A stretch of 64,000 bases of DNA from an uncultured Eubacteriales bacterium (GTDB taxonomy: Bacteria; Bacillota; Clostridia; Oscillospirales; CAG-382): positions 1 to 64,000 of the forward strand of contig URJL01000002.1 of the NCBI GenBank assembly GCA_900548115.1. The letters are read 5' to 3'. The translations under genes were made by a program, and so were the position numbers. Position 1 is the first letter of the stretch; each line of letters begins with the position of its first letter. Of the stretch, positions 34,988-43,847 are shown piece after piece. The notes beneath the pieces are model-generated. The model made no database searches and was not told where the DNA came from. It saw only the letters and a list, made by a program, of their open reading frames with translations.

Positions 34988-35545
34988 ATGACTTGCAAGC
35001 AATTGCTGGGTTCAGTGCTGTATCAATCCTTTGCCCGTCATCTTCCCGCGTCGGACACGTTTTTTCTCGGGAGAGGCTCTAAAATCCTACGCGGATTTTG
35101 CGCAAAGCTGCTTCTTCCTCAATGCGGAAAAAACGTAAATATAGACCGAAACGCCGACTTTGCGCGCAACGTGATAATCGGTGATGAATCGGGTATTGGG
35201 AAAAACTCTGTTGTCGGCGCTTATACTACCATCGGAAAATATGTTATGATGGGACCCGAGTGTTTCATTTACACGCGTAATCATGCTTATTCAAGAACCG
35301 ATATTCCGATGTGCAAACAGGGCTTTTCCGAGTACCGACCGGTTACGATCGGAAACGACGTGTGGATCGGAGCCCGCGTAACAATATTACCCGGGGCATC
35401 GATCGGGAACGGGGTTGTGATTGCCGCAGGCTCCGTCGTCACCGGGCATATTCCCGACTATGCTGTGGCAGCGGGTGTTCCGGCCCGGGTAAAAAAGTAT
35501 CGATCGGCTTCGTCGGAGTCCAACCGAGTATCCGTCCGACAATAA
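34988..35545 (+). CDS. Hexapeptide-repeat acyltransferase (maltose/galactoside O-acetyltransferase-like)
   Basis: A 185-residue left-handed beta-helix acyltransferase. Isoleucine-patch hexapeptides run through residues 50-160 (VIIGDESGIGKNSVVGAYT, VWIGARVTILPGASIGNGV), and IPDYAVAAGVPARVKKY is the usual end. The catalytic His is likely that in TRNHAYSR near residue 98. AAGGAGA precedes the ATG at 34988. It probably O-acetylates a sugar of the polymer. Confidence 0.88.
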   Translation: MTCKQLLGSVLYQSFARHLPASDTFFLGRGSKILRGFCAKLLLPQCGKNVNIDRNADFARNVIIGDESGIGKNSVVGAYTTIGKYVMMGPECFIYTRNHAYSRTDIPMCKQGFSEYRPVTIGNDVWIGARVTILPGASIGNGVVIAAGSVVTGHIPDYAVAAGVPARVKKYRSASSESNRVSVRQ

Positions 35546-35574
35546 TCAAAAACAACAAGAAAGGGCTTTGTGTT

Positions 35575-36627
35575 TTGCCGAAATTAAGTGTTATCGTTCC
35601 GGTTTATAACGCGGAAAAAAGTCTGTCACGATGTGTTGACAGTATTCTTGCACAAACCTTTACGGATTTCGAGTTGATTCTGGTAAACGACGGATCATCC
35701 GACAGCAGTGCCATTCTCTGTGACGCCTATGCGGCAGAAAATCCAAAGATAAAAACTATTCATAAGAATGAAAATACCGGTCCGCTTCATACCCGTAAGG
35801 TAGGCTTTGAACAAGCCTCCGGCGAATATATTTCCTACATCGACAGTGATGACTATATCCATCCTTCCATGTATGAAATTATGATGAAGCCGATCGTACA
35901 ATACAGACCCGATATTGTAATATGCGGAATTATGATGGAAAGCGAAGTAAAATCCATTCCGCTGTGTTCCGGCGCTCGGGAGGGAATATATGACAAGGCA
36001 AAACTTGTAAAAGAGATTTATCCCTTCATGCTTTATTCGCCCGCGAACGGACTCCCGCTTCTGTCTCCGAGCCTGTGCAACAAAATTTTTCGGAGAGAAA
36101 TTTTGCAAAAGCCTCTTGCCGACGCAAATAATAAAATTTACTACGGCGAGGATGCGATTTGTTCGTATCCGTGTATTTTGGATGCAGACAAGATTTACAT
36201 GCTGCCGAACGATTTTCTCTATTTTTATTGTATAACGCAGGAATCGCTTACGAACATGTACGATAAGCATCTTTTTGCCAAGCTTCCGGTTCTGATATCG
36301 GAACTGGAGCATGCATTCGATACACGTAATTTTTACTCGAAAACGCAGATCGACTGCTATGCGGCGGTTCAGCTTTTGGAAGCCGTGCGAAAAGAATTGC
36401 TGTTTAATACCGACCTGCCGCTGAATCAACGTATAAAGAAGGTACGTGAATATATCCAAAATCCCCGCCTGAATCAAGCGCTGTTTACTATGCGTCAACA
36501 AAAAGTCAGCCAAAAGATACGCTATAAGCTGTATCTTTTACAGACCGAACATATTTTTCTTCTGTACGGATTGTTTTTCTTGAAATACAGGCTTACATGT
36601 CGATCGGGAAAGCAGGAAAAAACTTGA
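35575..36627 (+). CDS. Glycosyltransferase family 2 (second)
   Basis: A 350-residue GT-A enzyme: LSVIVPVYNAEKSLSRCVDS, LILVNDGSSDS and SYIDSDDYIHPS carry the nucleotide and metal sites; YYGEDAICSYP near 200 is the acceptor-side acidic motif. The open frame extends far into the preceding gene, but the fold begins at 35575, where TTG follows AAAGGG by 9 nt; no ATG is available. The 3' end overlaps the flippase frame. Confidence 0.88.
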   Translation: MPKLSVIVPVYNAEKSLSRCVDSILAQTFTDFELILVNDGSSDSSAILCDAYAAENPKIKTIHKNENTGPLHTRKVGFEQASGEYISYIDSDDYIHPSMYEIMMKPIVQYRPDIVICGIMMESEVKSIPLCSGAREGIYDKAKLVKEIYPFMLYSPANGLPLLSPSLCNKIFRREILQKPLADANNKIYYGEDAICSYPCILDADKIYMLPNDFLYFYCITQESLTNMYDKHLFAKLPVLISELEHAFDTRNFYSKTQIDCYAAVQLLEAVRKELLFNTDLPLNQRIKKVREYIQNPRLNQALFTMRQQKVSQKIRYKLYLLQTEHIFLLYGLFFLKYRLTCRSGKQEKT

Positions 36628-38168
36628 GTTTGAATATCAATATCGAAAAATCAAAAAGACACGAGATCGGTCAGACAAAAGCGAATATGCTGGTGGCCAT
36701 ACTTTATCAGATTTCCTCTGCCGCGTGCGGTCTTATCCTTCCTCGGTACATTCTGCGCTATTTCGGCTCGGATGTCAACGGAATGCTCCAGACGATCGGA
36801 CAGTTTCTCACCTATACCGTTTTGATGGAAAGCGGTGTGGGCGGGCTTGTTATGGCGAGCTTTTATAAACCGCTTGCGGAAAAGGACGAAAAAGCCGTAT
36901 CGGACATTTTTCTTAACACAAAAAAGTTTTTTGCCCGCATATCGTACGTGTATTTCGGACTGGTATTGCTTCTTTGTCTTTGCGTCAAATTCATTATCCG
37001 CACCGACTTTGACTTTCCGTACGTTGCGGGAATGGTTTTGATTTTGTCCTGTAACTATTATTTTAATTATTATTTTGCCATGGCGCACCGCATTTTGCTG
37101 CGAGCCGATCAAAAAATCCGCGTTATCCAGTCGGTTCAGATCGTCACGATGTTGGTGAATCTTGCCGTCAGTATCATTGCGATCAAGCTTTCGTGCGGAA
37201 TCCATGCGGTAAAGCTCATCAGCACACTGATTTATCTCTCGAATCCTTTAATTTTTCGCTTGTATGTTCGGAAGCATTATGCTATCGGGAAAGCAGTGTA
37301 TGATGAAAATCGTACGATCCCGCGAAAAAGCAGTGCCATGATACATCATATGGCTTTCTTTGTCCATGCAAATACCGACATCGTATTGCTTTCTTTATTT
37401 AATGGGACAAAAGAGGTATCGGTGTATTCGGTCTACAATTCGGTCGTTTATACGCTCGAGAATTTCTTTGTTGCCATATCCGATGCGCTCTCGGGTTCTA
37501 TCGGACAGCTTTTGGCAACAAATCAAAAAGACAAGCTGCGGTATACTTTTGAAACATATCGTCTTGCCAATACGGTTGCAGCTACGTTTATTTGTGTTGC
37601 CGAAGCACTGCTCATCGTGCCGTTTGTCAGCGTTTATACAAAGGATGTGACCGATATTAACTATCTGCGTCCCTTGTTCGCGGGAATCCTTGTGACAGCT
37701 CAATGGTTTTACTGTGTCCGCATTCCGTACAACTGCGTGATTTATGCGGCCGGACACTATGAGCAAACAAAATTCGGCGCTTACCTTGAGGTGATCTTAA
37801 ATCTCGGAATCTCGCTTGCATTGATAAAACCGCTCGGAATGGTCGGCGTCGCGCTCGGAACGGCAATTGCCATGGCAGCGCGCAGCGTCTATATGGCGTG
37901 GTATCTTTCCAAACAGATCTTACACCGACCGCTGCATTTGTTTTTTAAAGAGATCCTGCTGTACGGCATCGCCGCAGCCGGCATATCGTTCGGGCTGCAT
38001 CGTTTCATCCCGTCAACCGTACAAGATTTGACGTCATGGGTGATAATCGCTTGTATTTCTTCGGTCGGGGCCTTGATTCCGATCGCAATTTGTGTTATAC
38101 TGTTTGACCGAAAGCATTTGTTTTCCATACTTGCACGTAAGAGAAATTCGAAAGGAGAGAGAGCATGA
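36597..38168 (+). CDS. Polysaccharide flippase (Wzx/MOP family)
   Basis: A 523-residue membrane protein with about 14 hydrophobic helices, typical of Wzx flippases that move lipid-linked repeat units across the membrane. ILPRYILRYFGSDVNGMLQ near residue 43 and VGGLVMASFYKPLAEKDEK near 80 fit the group. Start choice is open: the ATG at 36597 has a weak CAGG, while the TTG at 36624 follows GCAGG and overlaps the previous stop in TTGA. The hydrophobic core is unaffected. The 3' end overlaps the next gene (ATGA). Confidence 0.88.
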   Translation: MSIGKAGKNLSLNINIEKSKRHEIGQTKANMLVAILYQISSAACGLILPRYILRYFGSDVNGMLQTIGQFLTYTVLMESGVGGLVMASFYKPLAEKDEKAVSDIFLNTKKFFARISYVYFGLVLLLCLCVKFIIRTDFDFPYVAGMVLILSCNYYFNYYFAMAHRILLRADQKIRVIQSVQIVTMLVNLAVSIIAIKLSCGIHAVKLISTLIYLSNPLIFRLYVRKHYAIGKAVYDENRTIPRKSSAMIHHMAFFVHANTDIVLLSLFNGTKEVSVYSVYNSVVYTLENFFVAISDALSGSIGQLLATNQKDKLRYTFETYRLANTVAATFICVAEALLIVPFVSVYTKDVTDINYLRPLFAGILVTAQWFYCVRIPYNCVIYAAGHYEQTKFGAYLEVILNLGISLALIKPLGMVGVALGTAIAMAARSVYMAWYLSKQILHRPLHLFFKEILLYGIAAAGISFGLHRFIPSTVQDLTSWVIIACISSVGALIPIAICVILFDRKHLFSILARKRNSKGERA

Positions 38169-38809
38169 AATTACCGCGATTGAAGAAAGGTCTGTTTGGA
38201 TATACCGAAAGCAGCGTCCGCGACTACATAGAACGTGTGGACGATGAAATTAAAGCAAAAGTCGGGTTTCTCACGGATGAAAACACAAGTCTGCGGCAAG
38301 AATGCGCCGATCTTCAAAGGGCGCTCGCGGACGTAAAAGAGAAAAACTCCGCTCTTTCGGAGGAAAAGAACCGTCTCGATACCGAAAAAGAGGAGCTGGA
38401 ACAGCGCTGTAAGGTGCTTTCCGTCCGCCTTGATACGCAAGAACGCCTCGCGTCGGAGATGAGAAGCGCCAAAAAGGATCAAGAAAAAGAACAGGGCGAG
38501 CTTGCCGATATTCTGATTGAAGCGAAAAAGTTTGCCGATGAACTGAAAACACAGGCACAGAACGACTATAACCAAAAGATCTCCGAGAACAATGAAAGAA
38601 TTCACAGTGAGCTTTTGCGTGTCGACGCGTATATCGCCGATATCGATGCTTTGTGCGAAAGTCTTCAAAAGCTTAACAGTAGCTTCCAACAGGAGATCCG
38701 TGAGAAAAGTGCGGGCTTACATTTTTTACGGAATAAGCTTTCCGATATGTCTGAGGAAAATGCGGAATCAACACCCGACACCGACAACAAGGAAGACGCG
38801 GCAGAGTAG
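38165..38809 (+). CDS. DivIVA-like coiled-coil protein
   Basis: A 214-residue soluble protein. The start LPRLKKGLFGYTESSVRDYI resembles the DivIVA membrane-binding domain, whose curvature-sensing residues lie near residue 10-20; almost everything from 30 to 190 is predicted coiled coil (long E/K/L-rich stretches). DivIVA proteins mark poles and septa and recruit wall synthesis machinery. Its ATG overlaps the flippase stop, and it closes the operon, so it may place the polymer export machinery. That role is inferred. Confidence 0.7.
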   Translation: MKLPRLKKGLFGYTESSVRDYIERVDDEIKAKVGFLTDENTSLRQECADLQRALADVKEKNSALSEEKNRLDTEKEELEQRCKVLSVRLDTQERLASEMRSAKKDQEKEQGELADILIEAKKFADELKTQAQNDYNQKISENNERIHSELLRVDAYIADIDALCESLQKLNSSFQQEIREKSAGLHFLRNKLSDMSEENAESTPDTDNKEDAAE

Positions 38810-38822
38810 CCGCGAAAGCATA

Positions 38823-38851
38823 AAAAAGCAGAGGCAAAGCCTCTGCTTTTT
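38823..38851. terminator. Bidirectional terminator between the polysaccharide and fatty-acid operons
   Basis: Perfect 13-bp stem AAAAAGCAGAGGC / GCCTCTGCTTTTT with an AAA loop. The A and T tracts serve both strands: it ends the plus-strand operon and the minus-strand accA. The last base is shared with the accA stop codon. Confidence 0.92.
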
Positions 38852-39627
38852 CATATCTGTCCGATCTTTCGGAATTTGTTGTAACGGTTGTTGAGAAGTG
38901 TCTCAACATCCGATTTTTTCAGCTCCGCAATGCGCTTTTTCAACTCAGACTTCAATTCGGCGTCGATCCTTTCCTGTGGCTTTTCGTTTTCGCGGATCAC
39001 ACAGTCGACCATGCCGAACTTGTGAAGATCATCTGCGGTAAGCCGCAAGACCTCCGCCGCTTCATCGGCTTTGGAAGCGTCCTTCCATAGAATGCTGGCG
39101 CACCCCTCAGGGGAAATGACCGAATATACGGCGTTTTCGAGCATGATAATTTCATCGGCAACCGAAAGCGCCAGTGCGCCGCCGCTTCCGCCTTCGCCGC
39201 ATACGACCGAGAGGATCGGAGTTTTCAGCGTGCTCATTTCATAAAGGTTTTCGGCAATGGCAAGTCCTTGTCCGCGCTCCTCCGCACCGATTCCGCAATA
39301 AGCCCCGGGGCTGTTAATAATGCAGAGGATCGGACGGTGGAATTTTTCCGCCTGCTTCATGAGACGAAGCGCCTTTCGATATCCTTCGGGATTGGGACAG
39401 CCGAAATTTCGCTTCATGCGGTCTTCGAAGCTTGCGCCGCGTTCCATGGCAATGACCGTCACGGGCGTTCCGTCCAGATAACCGATGCCGCCGATGATCG
39501 CTCCGTCATCCGAAAAGCGGCGGTCGCCGTGAAGCTCGGTAAAAGAATCGATCATGTGGGAAATATAATAGGCGCCGCCCGCCCGTTTGGGACTGCGGGC
39601 ATTTTTTACTCTTTCATACGCTTGCAT
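38851..39627 (-). CDS. accA: Acetyl-CoA carboxylase carboxyltransferase, alpha subunit
   Basis: A 258-residue subunit that, with AccD, moves the carboxyl group from carboxybiotin to acetyl-CoA to give malonyl-CoA. Crotonase-fold motifs are clear: GDRRFSDDGAIIGGIGYLDG, NFGCPNPEGYRKALRLM, NSPGAYCGIGAEERGQG and GEGGSGGALALSVADE. It is shorter at the N-terminus than the E. coli protein. The start at 39627 follows AAAGGAGG; a longer frame to 39657 lacks a ribosome site. Last gene of the fab operon, 19 nt after accD. Confidence 0.95.
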   Translation of the reverse strand: MQAYERVKNARSPKRAGGAYYISHMIDSFTELHGDRRFSDDGAIIGGIGYLDGTPVTVIAMERGASFEDRMKRNFGCPNPEGYRKALRLMKQAEKFHRPILCIINSPGAYCGIGAEERGQGLAIAENLYEMSTLKTPILSVVCGEGGSGGALALSVADEIIMLENAVYSVISPEGCASILWKDASKADEAAEVLRLTADDLHKFGMVDCVIRENEKPQERIDAELKSELKKRIAELKKSDVETLLNNRYNKFRKIGQI

Positions 39628-39646
39628 GTCTTTTCCTCCTTTCGGC

Positions 39647-40453
39647 TCACGCGGCATGAAGTCGGAGCAGCTCGCCGAGCTTTTCTTTTAAGCTTTCGCG
39701 CGGTTCGATAATATCGCAAAAGCCGTGTGAAAGAATAAATTCGGCACTTTGGAAGCCGTCGGGCAGCTTTTGTCCCGTTGTTTGCTCCACGACACGCGCA
39801 CCGGCAAAGCCGACAAGGGCTTTCGGCTCGGCAAGGATGATATCGCCCTCCATGGCAAAGCTTGCCGTAACGCCACCCGTGGTCGGATCGGTCAAGACCG
39901 TAATATACAAAAGCCCTGCATCCGAATGACGCTTGACGGCACAGCTGACCTTTGCCATCTGCATGAGAGAATAGACGCCTTCCTGCATGCGGGCGCCTCC
40001 CGAGGTCGTAAAGCCGACCACGGGAAGCTTGTTTTCGGTCGCATACTCAAAAAGCCGTGTGATCTTCTCGCCGACCACCGTGCCCATGCTGCCCATCATA
40101 AACTCCGAATTCATAACGAACGCCGCTGTCTTTTGTCCGGCGATCGTACCGACTCCGCACGTAACCGCCTCGTTCTCTCCGCTCTGTTCCTTTGCGGAGG
40201 AAAGCTTTTCGTCGTATCCCGGGAAGGAGATAATGTTGCGGCTCACTCTTTCGCCGTCGATCTCCGAAAAGCTGTCGAAGGTAGCGGCGATCCGCTCCTT
40301 GGCGCTCATGCGGAAATATTTTTTGCAGGACGGACAGATAAAGAGATTTTTGCGAAGTTCATATAAAGTGGTTTCGGTCTTGCAAGCCTTGCAGACCTTC
40401 GTTTCAAGCCGATCGTTTACATTCTTTTTCAGATTTTCCAAAACTTTCAGCAT
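39647..40453 (-). CDS. accD: Acetyl-CoA carboxylase carboxyltransferase, beta subunit
   Basis: A 268-residue partner of AccA. A C4 zinc ribbon (CKAC at about 21-24, CPSC at about 40-43) precedes the crotonase fold with VVGFTTSGGARMQEGVYSLM and LTDPTTGGVTASFAMEGD. AAAGGAG precedes the ATG at 40453; the open frame upstream into fabZ is not used. Adjacent accB and accC, usual in Clostridia, are missing. Confidence 0.95.
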   Translation of the reverse strand: MLKVLENLKKNVNDRLETKVCKACKTETTLYELRKNLFICPSCKKYFRMSAKERIAATFDSFSEIDGERVSRNIISFPGYDEKLSSAKEQSGENEAVTCGVGTIAGQKTAAFVMNSEFMMGSMGTVVGEKITRLFEYATENKLPVVGFTTSGGARMQEGVYSLMQMAKVSCAVKRHSDAGLLYITVLTDPTTGGVTASFAMEGDIILAEPKALVGFAGARVVEQTTGQKLPDGFQSAEFILSHGFCDIIEPRESLKEKLGELLRLHAA

Positions 40454-40481
40454 AGCGTTTCTCCTTTCCGGCAAAATCGCG

Positions 40482-40913
40482 TTATTTTTGTATTTTTTCG
40501 GCAGAGGCAAGCGCAAAAGAAAACTCCGCGCTCACACAAAGCGTATCGCCAACATATCCCTTGCCCGAGGCAAAGTAGAAAGGCGGCATTTTTCTCGTGA
40601 TAACGCATTCGGTACGGAAAGTGTTGCCCGGTAAGACGGGGTGCTTGAACTTTACTTTATCAAGACCTGTAAACAGCGGCGTCGCGTTCGAATCCATCTC
40701 CTCGGCCATCAATACGCAGACCGACTGAGCCAGAATTTCGCAAAGGATAACACCGGGCGTGACGGGATTGTTCGGGAAATGTCCCTTCAAAAACCATTCG
40801 TCGCCCGTGATTGTTTTTCTTCCGACCGCTTTTCCGTCTACGATCTCCGCCGAATCCAACAAGAGCATATTGTCGCGATGGGGGAGAATGTGCTTAAGCT
40901 CTTCCTGTGTCAT
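40482..40913 (-). CDS. fabZ: 3-hydroxyacyl-ACP dehydratase
   Basis: A 143-residue hotdog-fold enzyme that removes water from 3-hydroxyacyl-ACP. The catalytic His is in GHFPNNPVTPGV (about residue 45) and the Glu in ILCEILAQS (about 59). LPHRDNMLLLDSAEIVDG is the usual start. It lies 11 nt after fabF. Confidence 0.95.
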   Translation of the reverse strand: MTQEELKHILPHRDNMLLLDSAEIVDGKAVGRKTITGDEWFLKGHFPNNPVTPGVILCEILAQSVCVLMAEEMDSNATPLFTGLDKVKFKHPVLPGNTFRTECVITRKMPPFYFASGKGYVGDTLCVSAEFSFALASAEKIQK

Positions 40914-40924
40914 GTTTTGTCTCC

Positions 40925-42151
40925 TTATTCGGGCTTTTTCAGTGCGATGCAGGCATTGTGACCGCCGAAGCCTAACGAATTCGAAAGGGCAAGATCAATA
41001 TCGGCGTGTACCGCTTTGTTCGGTGTGTAATCGAGATCACATTCCTCGTCGGGTACGCGATAACCGATCGTCGGGGGAATAATACCCGTGTTCAGCGTGT
41101 GCAGACAAGCGATCGCTTCGATCGCGCCCGCCGCGCCGAGAAGGTGACCCGTCATCGATTTCGTCGAGCTGATATGGATCTTCTTTGCGTCGTCGCCGAA
41201 GGCTTTCTTGACGGCGATCGTCTCGGTCTTGTCGTTTAGCGGCGTCGATGTTCCGTGCGCGTTAAAGTAAACCTTTGCCGCGTCATAAGAAAGCGTGCCG
41301 AGCGCTTCGGTGATCGCACGTGCAGCAGAAGTTCCCTCTGTATCGGGCGCGGTGATATGATAAGCGTCGCATGTGCTTCCGTAGCCGACAATTTCGCCGT
41401 AGATCTTCGCGCCGCGGCGCAATGCGTGTTCGTAGCCCTCTACGATCAGCGCTCCCGCACCCTCGCCGATAACAAATCCGCTGCGCTCTTTATCAAACGG
41501 AATGGAGGCGCGGTCTTTGTCGGTGCTTTGCGTCAGAGCTTGGCAGTTGGTAAAGCCCGCAACGGCAAGAGGGGAGATCGCCGCTTCGACGCCGCCCGCG
41601 ATGATCGCGTCGGCATATCCGCCCGCAATGGCGCGGTAGGCTTCGCCGATCGCACTCGTGCCGCTGGCACAGGCAGTGGAGATCGAGATACACGGTCCGT
41701 GTGCTTTGAATTGAATGGCAATGTTGCCCGCCGCCATATTGCCGATCATTTTCGGAATAAAGAGCGGGGAAACGCGAGTCCAGCCGCGGTTCAAAAGGTT
41801 ATCGTGTTCGGTCACAAAGGTATCAAAACCACCGATACCGGTGCCGAAGTAAACGCCGAAGCGCTCATTTTCGACCTTGCCTTCGACGGCGCTGTCCTCA
41901 ACCGCCTGGCGCGCCGCCGCTATGGCAAACTGAACAAAGCGGTCGTTTTTGCGCGCAACCGATTTTTCCATAAAAGCGGTGGGATCAAAATCCTTTACTT
42001 CCGCCGCAAGCTTTACCTTATATTCGGTGGCATCAAAGCGGGTAATCTCGTCGATTCCGTTCACGCCGTCGCACAGATTTTGGCAAAAGGTCTCGGCGGA
42101 AAGTCCGATCGGTGTGATCGCGCCGATGCCGGTAATGACAACTCGTTTCAT
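40925..42151 (-). CDS. fabF: 3-oxoacyl-ACP synthase II
   Basis: A 408-residue condensing enzyme for chain elongation. The active-site Cys lies in STACASGTSAIGEAY (about 163), the two His in FNAHGTSTPLND (about 300) and KSMTGHLLGAAGA (about 336). The start at 42151 follows GGGAG by 8 nt; five extra codons upstream lack support. It lies 38 nt after fabG. Confidence 0.96.
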   Translation of the reverse strand: MKRVVITGIGAITPIGLSAETFCQNLCDGVNGIDEITRFDATEYKVKLAAEVKDFDPTAFMEKSVARKNDRFVQFAIAAARQAVEDSAVEGKVENERFGVYFGTGIGGFDTFVTEHDNLLNRGWTRVSPLFIPKMIGNMAAGNIAIQFKAHGPCISISTACASGTSAIGEAYRAIAGGYADAIIAGGVEAAISPLAVAGFTNCQALTQSTDKDRASIPFDKERSGFVIGEGAGALIVEGYEHALRRGAKIYGEIVGYGSTCDAYHITAPDTEGTSAARAITEALGTLSYDAAKVYFNAHGTSTPLNDKTETIAVKKAFGDDAKKIHISSTKSMTGHLLGAAGAIEAIACLHTLNTGIIPPTIGYRVPDEECDLDYTPNKAVHADIDLALSNSLGFGGHNACIALKKPE

Positions 42152-42189
42152 AGTATATTCTCCCAAATTTGATTCGTTTCGGATGGCAA

Positions 42190-42930
42190 TCAGATGGCAA
42201 GTCCGCCGTCTACCCGCAGTACCTCGCCCGTAATATAGGATGCATGATCGCTCGCCAAAAAAGCGGCAGCGTTAGCAATATCCTCGGGACTGCCCGCGCG
42301 GCGAAGCGGAATGTGTTCGAGATAAGCGTCAACATCAAGATTTTTTGTCATATCGGTCGTGACAAAGCCGGGGGCAATGGCATTACAGGTGACGTTTTTG
42401 GCGGCAAATTCGCGCGCCGTCGTTTTGGTGAGCGCAATAACGCCCGCTTTTGACGCGGCATAATTTGCCTGACCCGCCGTACCCATAAGACCCGATACCG
42501 ACGCTATGTTGATGATCCTGCCGCTTTTTTTGCGGATAAAGGTTCGGCTGAGCGCACGTATCATGTAAAAAGCGCCCTTCAGATTGACATTCAGAACATC
42601 GTCAAACTCTTCGTCCTTCATCACCGCGATCAAATTGTCGCGCACAATGCCCGCGTTGTTGACCAAAATATCAACCGTTCCGAAATCGGCAAGAACGGAT
42701 TTTACCGTGTTTCCGCACTCCTCGGACGAGGAAACGTCACAGCGGTATATTTCCGCCTTGACCGAATAACGGCTCCGAATCTCGTCGCGGACCGCAAGCG
42801 CCTTTTCCTCGTTACCGCCGTAGACCAGGGCGACCGACGCACCGTATGCGGCAAATTTTTCCGCAATTCCCGCGCCGATCCCGCGCGACGCGCCCGTGAT
42901 GACGGCAACTTTGTTTTCCAGAATGTTCAT
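42190..42930 (-). CDS. fabG: 3-oxoacyl-ACP reductase
   Basis: A 246-residue short-chain dehydrogenase using NADPH. TGASRGIGAGIAEKFA is the nucleotide-binding loop, NNAGIVRD follows near 90, and the catalytic Ser-Tyr-Lys are in NIASVSGLMG and YAASKAGVI (about 138-155). The ATG overlaps the fabD stop in ATGA. AAAGGAG precedes it. Confidence 0.96.
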   Translation of the reverse strand: MNILENKVAVITGASRGIGAGIAEKFAAYGASVALVYGGNEEKALAVRDEIRSRYSVKAEIYRCDVSSSEECGNTVKSVLADFGTVDILVNNAGIVRDNLIAVMKDEEFDDVLNVNLKGAFYMIRALSRTFIRKKSGRIINIASVSGLMGTAGQANYAASKAGVIALTKTTAREFAAKNVTCNAIAPGFVTTDMTKNLDVDAYLEHIPLRRAGSPEDIANAAAFLASDHASYITGEVLRVDGGLAI

Positions 42931-43847
42931 CGTCCCACTCCTTTGAGCGCGGCAAGCGTGACAGACAGACTCTCGGCATTTTCGATATTGTAAACCGTGA
43001 CGTCTCCGGATATTTTCTTAATCAGATTGTAAAGCGTCTTGCCCGCGCCGACTTCGATAAATGTATCGGCGCCGTCCGCGATCATATTTTCCACCGTCTC
43101 GGCAAAACGAACGGGATGGTTCATCTGCACCGACAGAGTGGGGAATACTTCGCCATACGGTTTTGCCGTAAAGTTTGCGTAAACGGGAAGTGCGGGAACT
43201 TTTAGCTTTGCTTCGGAAAGCACCTTTGCAAATGCTTCCGCCGCATCGTTCATAAAAGGCGAATGGAACGCGCCGCTCACGGCAAGCGGAACAAAGCGTC
43301 CGCCGAGCGACTTCACGCGCGACTCAAATTCACCCATTTTCTCCGAAAGTCCCGAAACGACTGTCTGCGAAGCACAGTTGAAATTTACGGGATATAGACC
43401 GTCAAATTCGTCGCAAAGCTTGCAAACCGTATCTTTGTCGAGCTTTAATACCGCGCCCATCGCCGTAGGTTTTTCGGTCTTCGCCTGCGCCATAAGCGCG
43501 CCGCGCTTGCAAACCAGTGAAAAGCCGTCGGTATAGGAGTACGCACCGCCGAAGGCGAGCGCGGCGATCTCGCCGAGCGAAAAGCCGGTACACATATCGG
43601 CTTTTATTCCTTCTTCGGAAAGAGCAATCGCCGCGGCAAGATCGGCAAGATAAAGACAGGGCTGTGTGTTTTCGGTCTGCTTCAGTTCTTCCGCCGTGCC
43701 CTCAAAGCTCTGCTTTTTCGTACCGGGTCGGATTTCCTCAGCAGAATCGTACAAGCTCTTCACGGCGTCGTAACGCTCGTAAAGCTCTTTTCCCATTCCG
43801 CTGTATTGTGCGCCCTGACCCGAAAAGGCGAATGCTATTTTACCCAT
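42927..43847 (-). CDS. fabD: Malonyl-CoA-ACP transacylase
   Basis: A 306-residue enzyme that charges ACP with malonate. FSGQGAQYSGMGKELYE starts the fold; the catalytic Ser is in GFSLGEIAAL (about 90) and the His in SGAFHSPFM (about 200). It overlaps fabK by 13 nt and fabG by 4 nt, so the three are probably translationally coupled. Confidence 0.96.
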   Translation of the reverse strand: MGKIAFAFSGQGAQYSGMGKELYERYDAVKSLYDSAEEIRPGTKKQSFEGTAEELKQTENTQPCLYLADLAAAIALSEEGIKADMCTGFSLGEIAALAFGGAYSYTDGFSLVCKRGALMAQAKTEKPTAMGAVLKLDKDTVCKLCDEFDGLYPVNFNCASQTVVSGLSEKMGEFESRVKSLGGRFVPLAVSGAFHSPFMNDAAEAFAKVLSEAKLKVPALPVYANFTAKPYGEVFPTLSVQMNHPVRFAETVENMIADGADTFIEVGAGKTLYNLIKKISGDVTVYNIENAESLSVTLAALKGVGR

